Assembly (NCBI GenBank): GCA_900312665.1
Contig: ONZQ02000003.1
Location: 2,667,728 to 2,731,727, forward strand
Reading direction: 5' to 3'
DNA: 64,000 nucleotides
Source of the DNA: Cephalotrichum gorgonifer
Lineage: Eukaryota > Ascomycota > Sordariomycetes > Microascales > Microascaceae
Part shown: positions 1 through 11,736 of the stretch, piece after piece
Numbering within the stretch: the stretch's first letter is position 1
How the letters are laid out: each line of letters begins with the position of its first letter
Position numbers and translations under genes: made by a program
The notes under the pieces: generated by a model
The model's input: the letters and a program-made list of their open reading frames with translations, nothing else
What the model was told of the DNA's origin: nothing
The model's database searches: none

Positions 1-215
1 GGGGGAGCAAACAAGTCTTACATATATTCTTCATGGCCTGGGTATTTTCAGGGTTCTTGTTCAGATTCCAAGGGGACGGGGAGGGGGCAGGCAGTGGATG
101 TGAAGTGTGAAGGTAATGCCGGCAGATCCGTATAATACGACTGTGACCTGTGATCGTGATCGTCCCTGGTCCTATCAGAAGAGCGAGTGAGCATCTCGGG
201 GCGCGCCATATCATT

Positions 216-243
216 CTACTACTACTACTACTACTACTACTAC
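216..243. repeat. (TAC)n microsatellite
   Basis: About nine uninterrupted TAC/CTA units, giving runs of Tyr or Leu in open frames here. This is a simple sequence repeat, not a coding signal. Confidence 0.95.
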
Positions 244-793
244 GTAGCACTAGCAATGACACCAGGCCCCAGCTCAAGACGGCGTGTCATCAGCTCAGCG
301 TCGTCCCAAAACGCATATTTCGGTTCATCACCTACACTCAACTTGCCAGCATGGAACACCAGACAGGGCAGATCCGGGCAAGCGGCTTGCTAGCGTCATC
401 CCAAACGCCCGTCCGTGTCTCTGGATTCACCGGGGGGGCGATATCATGCCCGCACATGCAGATTGGTCCGTGACGAGGGGCGTAATCATTCTCACCCTTC
501 CAGCCCGCCTCGAATCCTTCCAGTCGAGACAGGAAAGAGAGAGAGAGAAAATATCATGTATCGCGATCCGACAGTCTGCGCGCCCCCCCTTCCCCCCAAG
601 ACTAATACCACTATTACGAAAGTAGTGCAGGATCAGCGCCATGCGGGTCTGATAGGGTACCAAGCGCAAACGCTACCCCCCATTCAACCCCCCCTCACCC
701 CCCCTGTCCCCTCCCTCGCCGTAGGATTGGGAGGGGATAGGAATGATTGTGGAGGATGACGCTAATGCGGCGTTGAATGACCCTTCCCCTCCA

Positions 794-818
794 GCTGGGA
801 TGGGATGGGATGGGATGG
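794..818. repeat. (GGGAT)n short tandem repeat
   Basis: Four to five copies of the pentamer GGGAT in tandem. Confidence 0.9.
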
Positions 819-2185
819 TCGTGTCTAGTTAGCTACATAAGTCCAGTCCTTGGTGTGGTGGCATGGGTCAGAGTGAGAGTATTCACAAGAACACAAGTAC
901 CTACAAGGATACTGCTTCGTGGAGAGGGACGGTCAGGGTGGCCCAGCGTAGTTTCGAAGAGGAGTATTCAATCTAGTAAGTAGTGAGTACTATTGCGCTG
1001 TGGCTTGTGCTGATCTGCTCCCGTCGCCATCCTGTCATGTACGAGGAGTTTGATATGGGTACTAGTACCAAAGTGCATTAGGACGAACGCAGAACTGGGC
1101 AAATTACTGGTATTATTAGGTGCTAATATATTAGTAATGCCGGACTCGGCACTTCTATGATGTATGCTGGTGGTTATATGCAAGTAAGGCAAGGCAAGGT
1201 AAGTAAGACGTCCATGATCCTAATGTGCTCATACTCGCTCTCTCACCCTCCCCCTTGAACCTGGAGAGTGAAGAAGAGAAAAGAAAGCGACACCACGGAG
1301 ACCCCCGGAAACAAAAAGAATGAAGGAATTGAATGAATGAGACAAACAACATATGCAATGTCCGATAATAAAAAACCCTCCCCAGACAAGCCAGCCCGTG
1401 CTCTCATCATCCCTGTACGATACACTAGTACTTGTACTACGTTCGTCGTACAAGGAAGCCCCTGTCATAGCTAACCCCCGTCCTCCCGCAACCATCTTGT
1501 TTCTCACTGGCGTTTGATTTGTCGGGGCAGCGGTTGATCGCCGTCTTATTACTTGTAAGAACTTTCTTGTGTGCTGGGATAGACAAGGCAGGGGTCCATG
1601 ATGAGCCCCCAAAAAATAAACCCTGTTTTTTTTTGTCTTACCTTTCTCCGGAAACTACACATAATACGTGGTAATAATCATTAATATTACGCATAGAATC
1701 TTTTTTATCAACACTCCTTAGAGCCGAAAGCCACGCCTGAAATCCTTTGGGCGAGGGAGGGACAGGGGGCGTCGGATCCATCGATCCTTGCCTGGGCCGA
1801 GACGGGAATAAGCGCCAATGGTCTAAAGTGGAAAATATTATACGTAAGAGTGAAATAAGCATTGTACGAGACGGGCTAACTGCCAACATACCGGAGTATA
1901 ATACGTAAAAAGTGAAAAAATAGGCGCAAGACTGACTCGCGCTACCCGGAAACGACGAGGAGGCCACCTTGTATCACTTGACCCCAGATTATGGAAACAC
2001 CCCTTCCCGGGATCTTGATCCCGGGGAAGGGAGGCGGACAGCGCCGGAGGACGCCACGGCCGCCGATCTCTCTTCCTAGGAACAAAACCTGCTTTGCTCA
2101 TGTTCGGTCCGGAAACCGGTTTATGCGTCAACCCAGAAATCGGAGGTGCAGAAATATCTCCTCTCCCCTCTAAAAAGTAAACCCA

Positions 2186-2213
2186 ATCCCAGATCCCAAA
2201 TCCCAAATCCCAA
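2186..2213. repeat. Heptamer tandem repeat ATCCCAA
   Basis: About four tandem copies of the seven-base unit ATCCCAA, the last one diverged. It is short and interstitial and does not match the TTAGGG telomere unit. Confidence 0.8.
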
Positions 2214-2256
2214 ATCGCCAAATCCCGGAAACCAGAAACCAGAAACAAGAGACGGC

Positions 2257-2273
2257 GGGGGGGGGGGGGGGGG
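2257..2273. repeat. Poly-G run (17 bases)
   Basis: An uninterrupted run of 17 G on the plus strand. It could form a G-quadruplex and is a likely place for a length error in the assembly. Confidence 0.9.
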
Positions 2274-3517
2274 TCGTTCATCCCACGCATGCGAGTTCGA
2301 GCACTCTCGGCCCCCACCGAGCAGAGCCCGGGCACCGAAAACCGGAAACCCGCCTCTGTCAAGAAAACTCGGATAATCCTGGATACTGACCTACTTGCTT
2401 GTACTTGAATAAAAAAAAAACGGAAAAGGGGGGCGGGACGGGCGGCGGGCGGGCACGGGAAGCCCACAGACCTGTTCAAACACGCGGTTTTTCCCACTTA
2501 ACTTCCCCATCCCTATTGTGCTCATGCTGGGCTCCTTGGCATCTTGGCATCCGTTCTGATCGCCGCACAGGCCCCCTCGTGGCTATGTGACAAGAAACCG
2601 GGGTCACCCTCCCCCGCCCCGCCTCCGCGGATTCGTTGTGTGTACGACGTTCGTGTGAGTGTCCGTGTGGCCCGATGAGTGTGTGTGTGTATGTGTGATG
2701 TGCGTGTGTCTCAAAGGGCGGAGTCGAGTGTCCGCCCCTGTAGTCCGTCCTACTCCATACTCCTTGTACCATGTAATACCTATACTGTCTCTCTATCACT
2801 TCTCTCCGCCTCCGTCCCTGCGCAAGTCCGCCCTTCTCTCCCCCCTTGGCACACCCCGTTGCTGGAAGGGAAAGAAAAAAAAATAAGCCCCGACAAAAAC
2901 AAAACCCTGACGGGGGGGCTGTTTCGTTCGCCCTAAGTTTGAAGTTGGTTTAAACTATGGGGTAGATGAAAATAGCGTTTGGCTTGCTTCCCACTCTCTT
3001 TCTCTCGTCCGGGGAAAGATGGCCCAGGGGAAGACGAGCCGGCGACCGGTCAACGCGGGCGCCAGGAACCAAGGCGACGTACCGATCCAATGGGGTCCTC
3101 GGTGGCGGGGCCCCGTCCCTCACCGGTACGGCACGTACGTGCGGGTTACATAACTCTGCTTGGACGACGAGTCATATAATATGTAAGTGCAAAAGTAGGG
3201 ATGGTGAATGGTTGGGTAATGGGAGTCTGGAGTACAAGGACACGCCCCGTTGTTGGCTGAGGATTTGGTAAGGTCCCTGGGTACCCTGTACTCACGGGTC
3301 GTACAGACAGGTACTTCCCCCATGTAGGCTGTCCAGGACGGACTCGTGGCCTCGACCGACGATGCATCTTCTTCACACTTGATACGAGAACGATGGGACG
3401 TAGGGAGCATGCAGGTCACGCAGGTATGCAGATTTGGGGGCCCCCCTTCCCGACGAATGAAACGGATTTGGGGATCAACGGGATCTGCATTTGGTTCCAG
3501 GTTGTTTCTCCCTGCCG

Positions 3518-3540
3518 ACACACACACACACACACACAAC
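3518..3540. repeat. (AC)n microsatellite
   Basis: About eleven AC dinucleotides in a row. Confidence 0.9.
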
Positions 3541-4617
3541 ACACAACCCTCCCGCGCAGTTCGTCGTCCGAGTCACTGCTAATTCCTCATCGAGTGCCCG
3601 GAGCGATGATGAAATGAGAGACAGCAGGCCAATATTGGTACGCCACAGAATCTTTCAACGAGAGCCTACTCGTTATTTCGAGGGTCTAATACATGTAGGT
3701 AGGTATGTATGCGTCCGCGAACAGTAACTCCCATGCCCGAGTGGTGCTCCGTACGGGCAACACTTTTACAGCCAAACTGCCATTTACACCAACCCCTCCC
3801 CCCCTTCTCTCCCCTTCTCAACAAAAGAACCCTGGACTACGAGTACGCAGAGCGTCCAGAAGCACAGGCGTCTGTTCGCAAAAGTACTATCGAGCGAGCA
3901 CCTCCATTATACATACGCATCCATGCAGGCAGGCAGCACTCATCAGTTCGAGACGTGAACCTGGAGGAAGAGAAGCGAATCGAATGAGAAGTGCAGATGG
4001 CGAGCTAAGCGACTTGTAAGTGGGGACCCACCCTCGGGCTGGCGAGCCACACGTCTCGAGGTTGGTGGTCGGTCCTTGCATACCAGGGCCGCTCGGTCCC
4101 CCCCCCCCTTCCTCTTCCCCTTCCCCTTCTCTTTGGCGATCTGATATATGATTCGCGACAGCTTTTCCTCCTTTCTCGCAGAATCTATCGTGCATTTTGC
4201 TCATCAATTCTATTCTTTTCTTTTCCTTTTCCTTATCATGTAGGTATTGTATTTGGGGTCTTGTATAATATGAGTACGAGTATCGAGTACCTAATACAAG
4301 CATTCGTTATACTCGAGCTTTGTATGGAGGAGTCGTCGTACTCATGCTTTTGTACGGAGTGATACGTCGCAGCCATGAAGCAAGCAAAGCAAGGGCACGG
4401 GCTCCGGTCTGCGGACCAGGCCGTTTCCCAGGTCGTTTGGTTTGACCCTGGCGGTCCAGGCCCAAGCAAGGCCCAATCCCTCTCATCCCTCTCAACCCCT
4501 GATCCAAGCCGGACGATTTGCTCGAGCCAACGATCATTATTAGCTAACTAGCCCTTTGCAGGAAACTGCAAAAGTGATCCCAGGTAATAATGCCAGCACT
4601 CAGTAATATTATCACCC

Positions 4618-4633
4618 TTTTTTTTTTTTTTTT
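4618..4633. repeat. Poly-T run (16 bases)
   Basis: Uninterrupted T homopolymer in intergenic DNA. Confidence 0.9.
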
Positions 4634-6702
4634 GCCCACCAAGCACTGCAATAAGTTGAACGCCCCGCCGCGACGATCCTCCTCCCCCCCAAACCCCGGC
4701 AGATTCCCGCCCCCACTTCCTCCCTCCTGCTGTCCTTACTTGTGATCGGATCGACGTTTCCGTTTCCACTTCTTTCCCCCTTCTTTATCTCCATTTACCA
4801 TAATATTTATTACATGTATCCTACATATTTTCTAATACTGATCTACCCGCTTTCAGACGCGGATTGCCACCATCCCGGCGGGATCTCCCATCTACGAAGA
4901 CGGGGGATCTGCCATAGATGAAGCCGGGGGAAGAGGGGGTAGCAGGGGACAGGGACTCGGAAAGTTTTCCAACTGTGTAGTACTACTACTCTACGACTAC
5001 TAGGAGGGAGGGACGGGCGGCCGCCGCGGGACGGGAGGTTGCGTTCGCTTTGCCCGCTATCCAATATTGAAAGACACCATCTGGCCCGTTCTTTTTTTTG
5101 TTGCCCGATCATAATATTTCGATAACCGCGTTTATTGCACATTTTCCGCACCACACCACAATTGCCCGTTGCCACATGGACATGGGGACATCCATGGGCA
5201 CAGGATGGACAGATCGACATTCCTCTCATTTTTTTTTCTCTTCCCCCCTTATCCACCCAAAACCCCCGATACAGGTAGTACAACAGCAGATTCGGCGTCG
5301 CATCTTCTTTTTGTCTCTCTTTTCTGCATCCTGCACACTTCGTGGGCTTGCTCCTGAAGCGCTGATCTCTCTTCCAACAACCCCCCGGCCCGCCCCGTCT
5401 CAGTTAGCATTTCATCTCCCGTGTCGAGGGAGGAGGAGCATGAGGATGGGGTCGTATTAGCTTGTTTCTTGACAAAATACGGCGAGTGTAATATGCGGGA
5501 TACTCGCCCCATAGCCCCATACATAGACTTTGTATGCTTCTTCACTTGTATTACTCGTATATACTCGCATTAGCTGAAAAATTAGAGCAGAAGGGGAAAA
5601 AAAGCAGGTAACACTGCTCCTGCGAGTGCCCGTCATCTTTCTTTTCGCAAAGTCCCGGCCGGCCGCCCCCCGCGTCCGCCCGCACGCTCCAAGCACCGTC
5701 CTGCGCAAGCGCAAGCGGGGCCAGGCCTGGACTGGCCCGGACTGGCCTTTTTTACACACTTTGTATGTACGTACATGTACGGGCATGTTTGAGACCTGAA
5801 CGGGCATGCTGAGCAGCAGAGGCACGGGAAAATGTTTGTATGTTTTTTTTTTTTTTGGCTTATTTGCGTGCTTTCGGTGTCAGTACCCATGCCCAATTCC
5901 CATTGCCCGCATTTTCCCATGCTCTAACCGGGGGTCGGGCCCATCCAATCTCATCTCAACCCGCGGGCCGGCCCTGACCCTGACTGATTAAGACCAAAGT
6001 ATCCACAAACTGGGACATCACAAAGAGCGCTAGTCGCCCGGCAAAGGTGGATACTCTCCACTCGGTCTGGCACCAGCCGTTCCTCCCCTCCCCGCCAATA
6101 CCTACGTATAGTCGTCCGTACCTGTCAAACCAAAAAAACGAAGTACTATCCGCACTTTAGTACGGGAGCGAGTATAATAACGAAGTAGAGCTCCGAGTAC
6201 CCTTCATAGCTACGAGTACAGTGTAGCAGTAGCAGTAGCAGTCCCTCCTCCCCCGCTCCTCCCCTCTCGATAGCATGACATCCTAAGACGACATAACTCT
6301 AACGCCTCATGCTGGTCTCCACCAATAGCTCCCCCCTTCCCTTCATGGCTCCTTCCTTCCCCCTCAGCATTGGATTGGCAGTGTCAGTGTCAATGTCCCC
6401 CCCGCCCCGCCCTTCCCCGCCCTCCACTTTAAGGTCCCATCGGCAGCCGTGTTCCGGCCGCATCCCTGGTTGCATCCGTGTTCTCGGGTTGTATTTTTTG
6501 TAGCCTCACTCCCGCACTCCCACACTTTCTACTCAGTACACCCCCCCCCCCTTTTCCCCCCCGAAGCTGTCATATGTGAGATGTCTTGTCAACGAAAAGA
6601 AAACACGAGTACTCCCATCCACTCCCTCACCCCTGCCTGCCTGCCCGCCAGGCCCTTGCTATTTCCCCCCCTCCCACCAATTTGCCTGTCCACCTGCCTG
6701 CC

Positions 6703-6760
6703 ACACACCCACACGCATACGCACACACACATTCACCTCCACACACACACACACATATTC
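6703..6760. repeat. Interrupted (CA)n microsatellite
   Basis: CA/AC dinucleotide runs interrupted by CG, TT and CTC, inside the C/T-rich tract that leads toward the otubain gene. Confidence 0.85.
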
Positions 6761-8343
6761 ATATACCCACTCACACAAACCCACTCGCATTGAACTCCTT
6801 CGTCCATCTAGCCTGTGTCGTGTCTTTCCTCCCCTTCCCTTTTCCCCATTCACTCCTCAATTTTTTTTTGACGTTGCTGCTTTCCCCTGCGTTAGTCTCG
6901 GCCCTGTCTCTCCCAGTACCATCTCCACCTTAATATACCCATCTCCCTCTCTTTTTTTTCTTCCACACTTCCCATCTGGAAACTCATATTTTCCCAAGGC
7001 GTCATCCATAATAACCCACTCGCTCGCTCCCTCGCTTCGAACTACATATCTTCTTCACCACGCGCCCCGCCCGCCCGCCTGCTCGCCCGTCCCCCCCACA
7101 TGCGTCCCCGTGGGTCCCGTCTCCATTCATACATACTCCATTGTCAATAATAGTACGCGCCGCCCCCGCCTAATACAACTTTCTCTCTCCCACCGGAATA
7201 TCCAGCCCATGCATGACCATTGAAGCCAAAATCCGTCCCTCCCCTCCCCCCCGGTTCGTTCAACATCCTTGGCTCCTTCGTCTCCTCGCTAGACCCTGGT
7301 CGGAAAATACGGAAGGAGGAGAAATACAGACCCACCTCTCGCTCGTGGCGGGTCTTCAATACAATAGGTACTCATAGCCGAGCATCCGACGACCCGAGTA
7401 GCTTCTACCCGGGGCTCAAGCGAGCATTCATCCTCGCCCTAACGAAACATCGAGAGCTGCCCGCGCACCACACCTTCCGCTAACGCGAGAATCGACTGCC
7501 GAGACTCGATACACCAGACCAGCTGCGAAGACAAAATCGACACTCTTCTCGACGCCGAGGACGAGGACGGATGGACCACCAGACCTGCCTAAGGACCTGA
7601 GGCACTCTCGCTTTCACTCTTAGTCTCACTCTCACTCACCCTCACCCCCGAGACTGAGCAAACTCCAAACTCCAAACTCCCAAGCTACAGAATCGCCATC
7701 CGGGTAGAAATACGCATCACGTTCCTGCACTTCCCCGCCCGCCATTGTGTTGTGTTTCACCAGGGTCCTTTCGTCGTTTCTCCCTCTTGTCTCTCTCGTC
7801 TCGATCGCCACTTTGTGTCACATATACCCCCCCCTTCCCTTTCCGCATTTTTTCTCACAGCTGGGGTTCTTCATAATTTTTCTTCACCCTCATAATATCA
7901 CCCCTACCACCTGTCCCCTCCTCCTCCTCCCCCCCCCCTTTCTTCCTCTTCTCCCTTGCATTAGCATCACCTGCGGGGTTCCCCCAGAATCAAAAATCGA
8001 AGAACTCCTCGCCAATCTGGTGCCAGGTACAGAAGTCGAACAAGCCCAAACTATCTTCATTGCTTTTTTTCTGTTTCTTGCTCTTTCTTCCACGCAGATC
8101 CCCTGTGGTAAATTCTTCCCTCGACCAATCGCATCTGTTGCCCATTAGTTTTCTTCAACCGAATTTCTTCAGCCAGGAAGAAGGATCTTGGAAGAAAGAA
8201 GAAAAGAGGCAGAAGACGAAACGAAAACGAAGCAACGGAAGGGACCCTTTGTAAAATCCAGCGGGGAAAAAAAAAGTAAGAACAAGAACGAGGAAAGGAA
8301 CGAACGGGGAAGAAACAAACAAAAATACTTTGGAAAAACAACA

Positions 8344-10764
8344 ATGTTTCAACCACAGCCGACCCCGTACGCAGCGTCCTGCTTCAACTCGTATGGTGTG
8401 ACGGACTTCTCCTTCCCGCTTGCGTTGCAGAACCTCCCCGGCGCGAGCTCCAGCGCCCCCAACAGCGGCGGCAGCACCAGCAGCGGCAGCGGCAGCCCAC
8501 CCTCAGCTAGCGCTGGCGCTGGCGCTGGCTCGGCGCCTGGTGTCGCCCCGCCTCGCCGACACGTCAACCACCACCCTCCAGGAACGCACTCTCACTCTCA
8601 CTCTCACCCGCAGCACCAACACCAACACCAAAATCAACTCCGTCACCAACAACATCCCCATCAACAATCCCTCCTCTACTCCGCCTCCGCATCGGCCTCC
8701 GCATCGGCCTCCGTCTCACCCGTCGACTCTTCTCACGGGCACTTTAGCCCCGCATCCTCGCACTCGCATTCCCACTCGCACTCGCACATCAACTCTCCCT
8801 ACGACGCGACACCAGCGACAAAGATGGAGCAGCATGAGTCGCAGGGCATCATGGGCGACGAGCTCGCTGCCCAGGAGGCCGCGGCAAGGGAATACCAGCC
8901 ACGCTTGGAGGTGTGTACTCCCCGCATCCCGCTGCATCTCCTTTCTTTTTTTTTTCCCGCTTTTTTTTTTCCTTTTTACCCTCTTCTCGCTTTCCTTGCT
9001 CCTCTGGAGCTGCTCCATCAGCGGCTGGCTCCATTTCCCCGCGAGCTTGGGCATGGTCCGTGCTGTGCTTAGCTCCCGAGGACCGGCCGACTTCTGTCCT
9101 GTGCTGAGTTTACCACCATCCAATATGTGATCCATGCTCCATGGATTCTGCGTAATACTACGCCTTCACCAATGCTAACCACGTCCATTCTTGTAGGGTC
9201 CCCTGGTTGGCGAGAGGATATCGAGCTCCGCCATCTCGGAGGAGTACGCAAAGGCAGATCCCATCTATGTGGAGAAGACTCTCGTATGTCACGACCCTGT
9301 TGATGCCCTCCCTCGACCCCTCTAGTCTGTCTCCCCACGAACATTGTTGCGAATGCTAATACCCCGGACTCGATAGGCTCTTCCCAATGTATACTCCCAC
9401 TACCGGCCCATACAGGGCGACGGTAACTGCGGATGGCGGGGTGAGTGCCGGAACCGGGAACCTCTTACCTTATCTACCCTCCCTCCTCTTGCCCCCCTCT
9501 TACCCTTACCCGCGTACCCCACCTCCTGGTTGGCTAACACCCACTACTCACAGCAATCGGATTCTCCTACTTCGAGACCCTAATCCGAAGCGGCGACCGC
9601 AACAAAGTCGAGGGTGAAGTCGCCCGCATAACGAGCCTCAACCAGGTCCTCCTCACCGTCGGTGGCTACGACCGCTTTCTCTTCGAAGAGATGGTGGAGG
9701 AAACTGTCACCCTCCTCCGCGACATCGCCGCCAGCATGTCCAACCCCCAGGCCGCCGTGGCCATCCTGACCGAACGCTTCAACGACCGCGACGCCTCCAA
9801 CGCTATAATATACCACCTCCGCCTGCTCGCCGCCTCTTGGCTCAAGGGAGACCCGGCCCCCTACGAGCCCTTCATCCCTGAGGGCCTCGGCATAGCCGGC
9901 TACTGCTCCGACGTCATCCAGCGTGTCGACTGTGAGATCGAGCAGCTGGGCATCATGCTCCTCGTCAACGTCCTCCTCAAGCCCATCGGCTTCGTCCTCG
10001 AGATCGCGTACCTCGACCGCAGCCCCGGCTCCCAGGTCAACGTCTACCGCTTCCCCGACGAGGCGAACTCCCCCGACGCCCCGCCCGACGCCCCCGTCAT
10101 ATATCTCCTCTTCCGCCCCGACCACTACGACATCCTCTACCGCACCCCCGTGACCCTGCAGATCAACAGGGCCACGGGATTCACCCACCAGCACGACATC
10201 GAGGCCCACCGCCAGCTCGAGTCTTTTACGTCCGTCGACTACGCGCCACTGGCCATGCTTCCCAGCTTCTCCTACGCACCGGGGTCCATGGGCGCGGGGG
10301 GACTGCAGTCGGAGTCGTTGGCGTCCGGGATGGCGGCGGACTTTGTCTCATTATCCCAACAGCGGCCGCAGCCGCAGCAGGCACAGTGGATGCCGCAGGG
10401 CTTCGCCGACGCGATGCCCCCGTCCGCCGTGTCCCAGCCGCTGCCGCCACAAGCGCCCTCCCCCACCGAGACCACGTCCCTGCCGTCGCGTCCTGCGCCG
10501 AGCCCGGCGCCCGCGACGGCGGTGACCCCCGCGGCGGTAGTGGCGCCCGTGGCGGCGATCCAGAACTCGTATCCGCTGCGGTTCAGCCCGCAGTGCTACA
10601 AGCTCGAGGGGTCGACCTTCCCGGAGCCGAACTTCACGACGGCCATGTTCAAGAACAGCCACTATAACAAGGCGCACTATAATAATCCGAATTTCCACCC
10701 AGAGGAGTGGGCGCCCGACGAGGAGTTTGGGGGGAGAGGGAGGAGGAGGAAGCACGAGGGGTAG
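8344..10764 (+). CDS. Otubain-like deubiquitinase (OTU, peptidase C65) with Ser/His-rich N-terminus
   Basis: Cysteine protease predicted to remove ubiquitin from proteins. Exons 8344-8910, 9197-9283, 9377-9440 and 9554-10764 join to 1929 nt (642 aa). All three introns have GT..AG ends, and introns 2 and 3 have clear CTAAT/CTAAC branch sites. The otubain domain spans about residues 190-440. Exon 3 carries the QGDGNC motif, giving predicted Asp233 and Cys236; the catalytic His is in RPDHYD (about His430). Residues 1-189 are low complexity: Ser/Gly/Ala, His-Ser and His-Gln runs, then an alternating Ala-Ser stretch. Residues 450-642 form a Pro/Ala/Gln-rich tail ending in a basic cluster. Animal OTUB1 is about 270 aa, so both extensions are large. 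I chose ATG 8344 because it follows an A-rich leader; an in-frame ATG at 8188 would add 52 mostly Lys/Glu residues and is less likely. Confidence 0.9.
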
Positions 10765-11736
10765 GAGGGCTCTGCGATGAGTATGATGCGGTTGTGTGAC
10801 GTAGGGATGCCTGTGAGGGACAAGGAGATGGGAAGATCTCTGGGGAGGAGTTGAGGGGCTGTGGGAGGTAGGGAAGGGGGGATTATGCATGCATGGCGCT
10901 GGTTGTACTGGGGTTTTATTCAGCGATAACTTCGCCTTTCTTTCTTTGGTCTTTGTGGGTGTCCGATATTGGTATTCAAAACGGCGAGCGAGGGATGGAT
11001 GGTTCAGGTGTTCGGCTCGGGGAACCGAGGTTGGAAGGAATATTAAGGGGAGTGAGGAAACAGGGGGGAGTCGAGCACGGCGTCCAACTTTTTTTTTCAA
11101 CGAGACACAACACTCTCTTTTAACGAACGGGCACCATGATTATGATTTCTTTTATCTATTCTTTTTCTTCTTCAACCTCACCCCAAGAACCCATTCTCCC
11201 CCCAACTTTAATCCTATCTCTTGTTGGAGATTCTCCTTTCTCTGGGGAGGGTGAGGGGCGTGGTACGTGTCGTTGTGGTGATGATAATGGTGAAGTTGAT
11301 GGTTGGCGGTTACGATGGGGAGGCCCCCTACGTCGGAACGGCTCTTATGGTATCTTCCTAATCTTCTTGGGGCTTCTCCCTGAAAGGGGGGGGGGTTGGC
11401 CCGGGGTCATCGGGTGCTGCGAAGTCTAGGGTCTGAAGAGGGACCAAGGCCGGCTTGACCCGACCGACTGTCTTCTACTGCGAACCAGCCCTGGAGGTTC
11501 AGGACGGGAACGAGGGAGAATGGAGGGGGAGCGGCGATAGATGGGTTGATTCGCTCGAGGCTCCCGTACATTGGAACTCAAATATTCTCCCAAATACAAG
11601 AGACAAACCAACAAAAGTGTAGCGCGTTGAGTTGTCAAAGTAGAATCGCTTCCTGTGCTCTTATATGCCCTTTCTCTCCTCCCTGAAAAAAAAAGTATAA
11701 ACTATGCCCAACAAATCTATATGCGCTGTTATCAAT
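10765..11736. other. Convergent intergenic region
   Basis: Lies between the 3' ends of the otubain and siroheme synthase genes. It should hold both 3' untranslated regions and contains T-rich stretches near 11090-11170. No open frame here looks coding. Confidence 0.6.

Larger units (their letters stand above)
1..8343. other. Gene-poor, microsatellite-rich block upstream of the otubain gene
   Basis: I find no convincing protein gene in these 8.3 kb. Open frames are short, overlap on both strands and are rich in residues encoded by simple repeats. The DNA is dominated by pyrimidine tracts, mono-, di- and trinucleotide runs, and scattered words such as TACGAGTA. From about 6300 to 8300 the plus strand becomes strongly C/T-rich, which is typical of fungal promoters and 5' leaders, so this part may be promoter and untranslated leader of the otubain gene. 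A non-coding RNA cannot be excluded from sequence alone. Confidence 0.6.

Noticed and set aside
2186..2213. Interstitial telomere repeat
   Set aside because: The unit is ATCCCAA (TTGGGAT), not CCCTAA, and there are only about four copies.
1838..2497. 219-codon minus-strand frame in the left desert
   Set aside because: Runs through the poly-G tract and heptamer repeat; residue use is random.
8581..8790. CRISPR-like regular repeats (CACTCTCACTCTCAC, GCATCGGCCTCC)
   Set aside because: These are codon repeats for His-Ser and Ala-Ser in a eukaryotic gene; no spacers of constant length.
9580..10209. 209-codon minus-strand frame within the otubain gene
   Set aside because: Antisense to the catalytic domain; Val/Gly/Asp-rich composition typical of a shadow.
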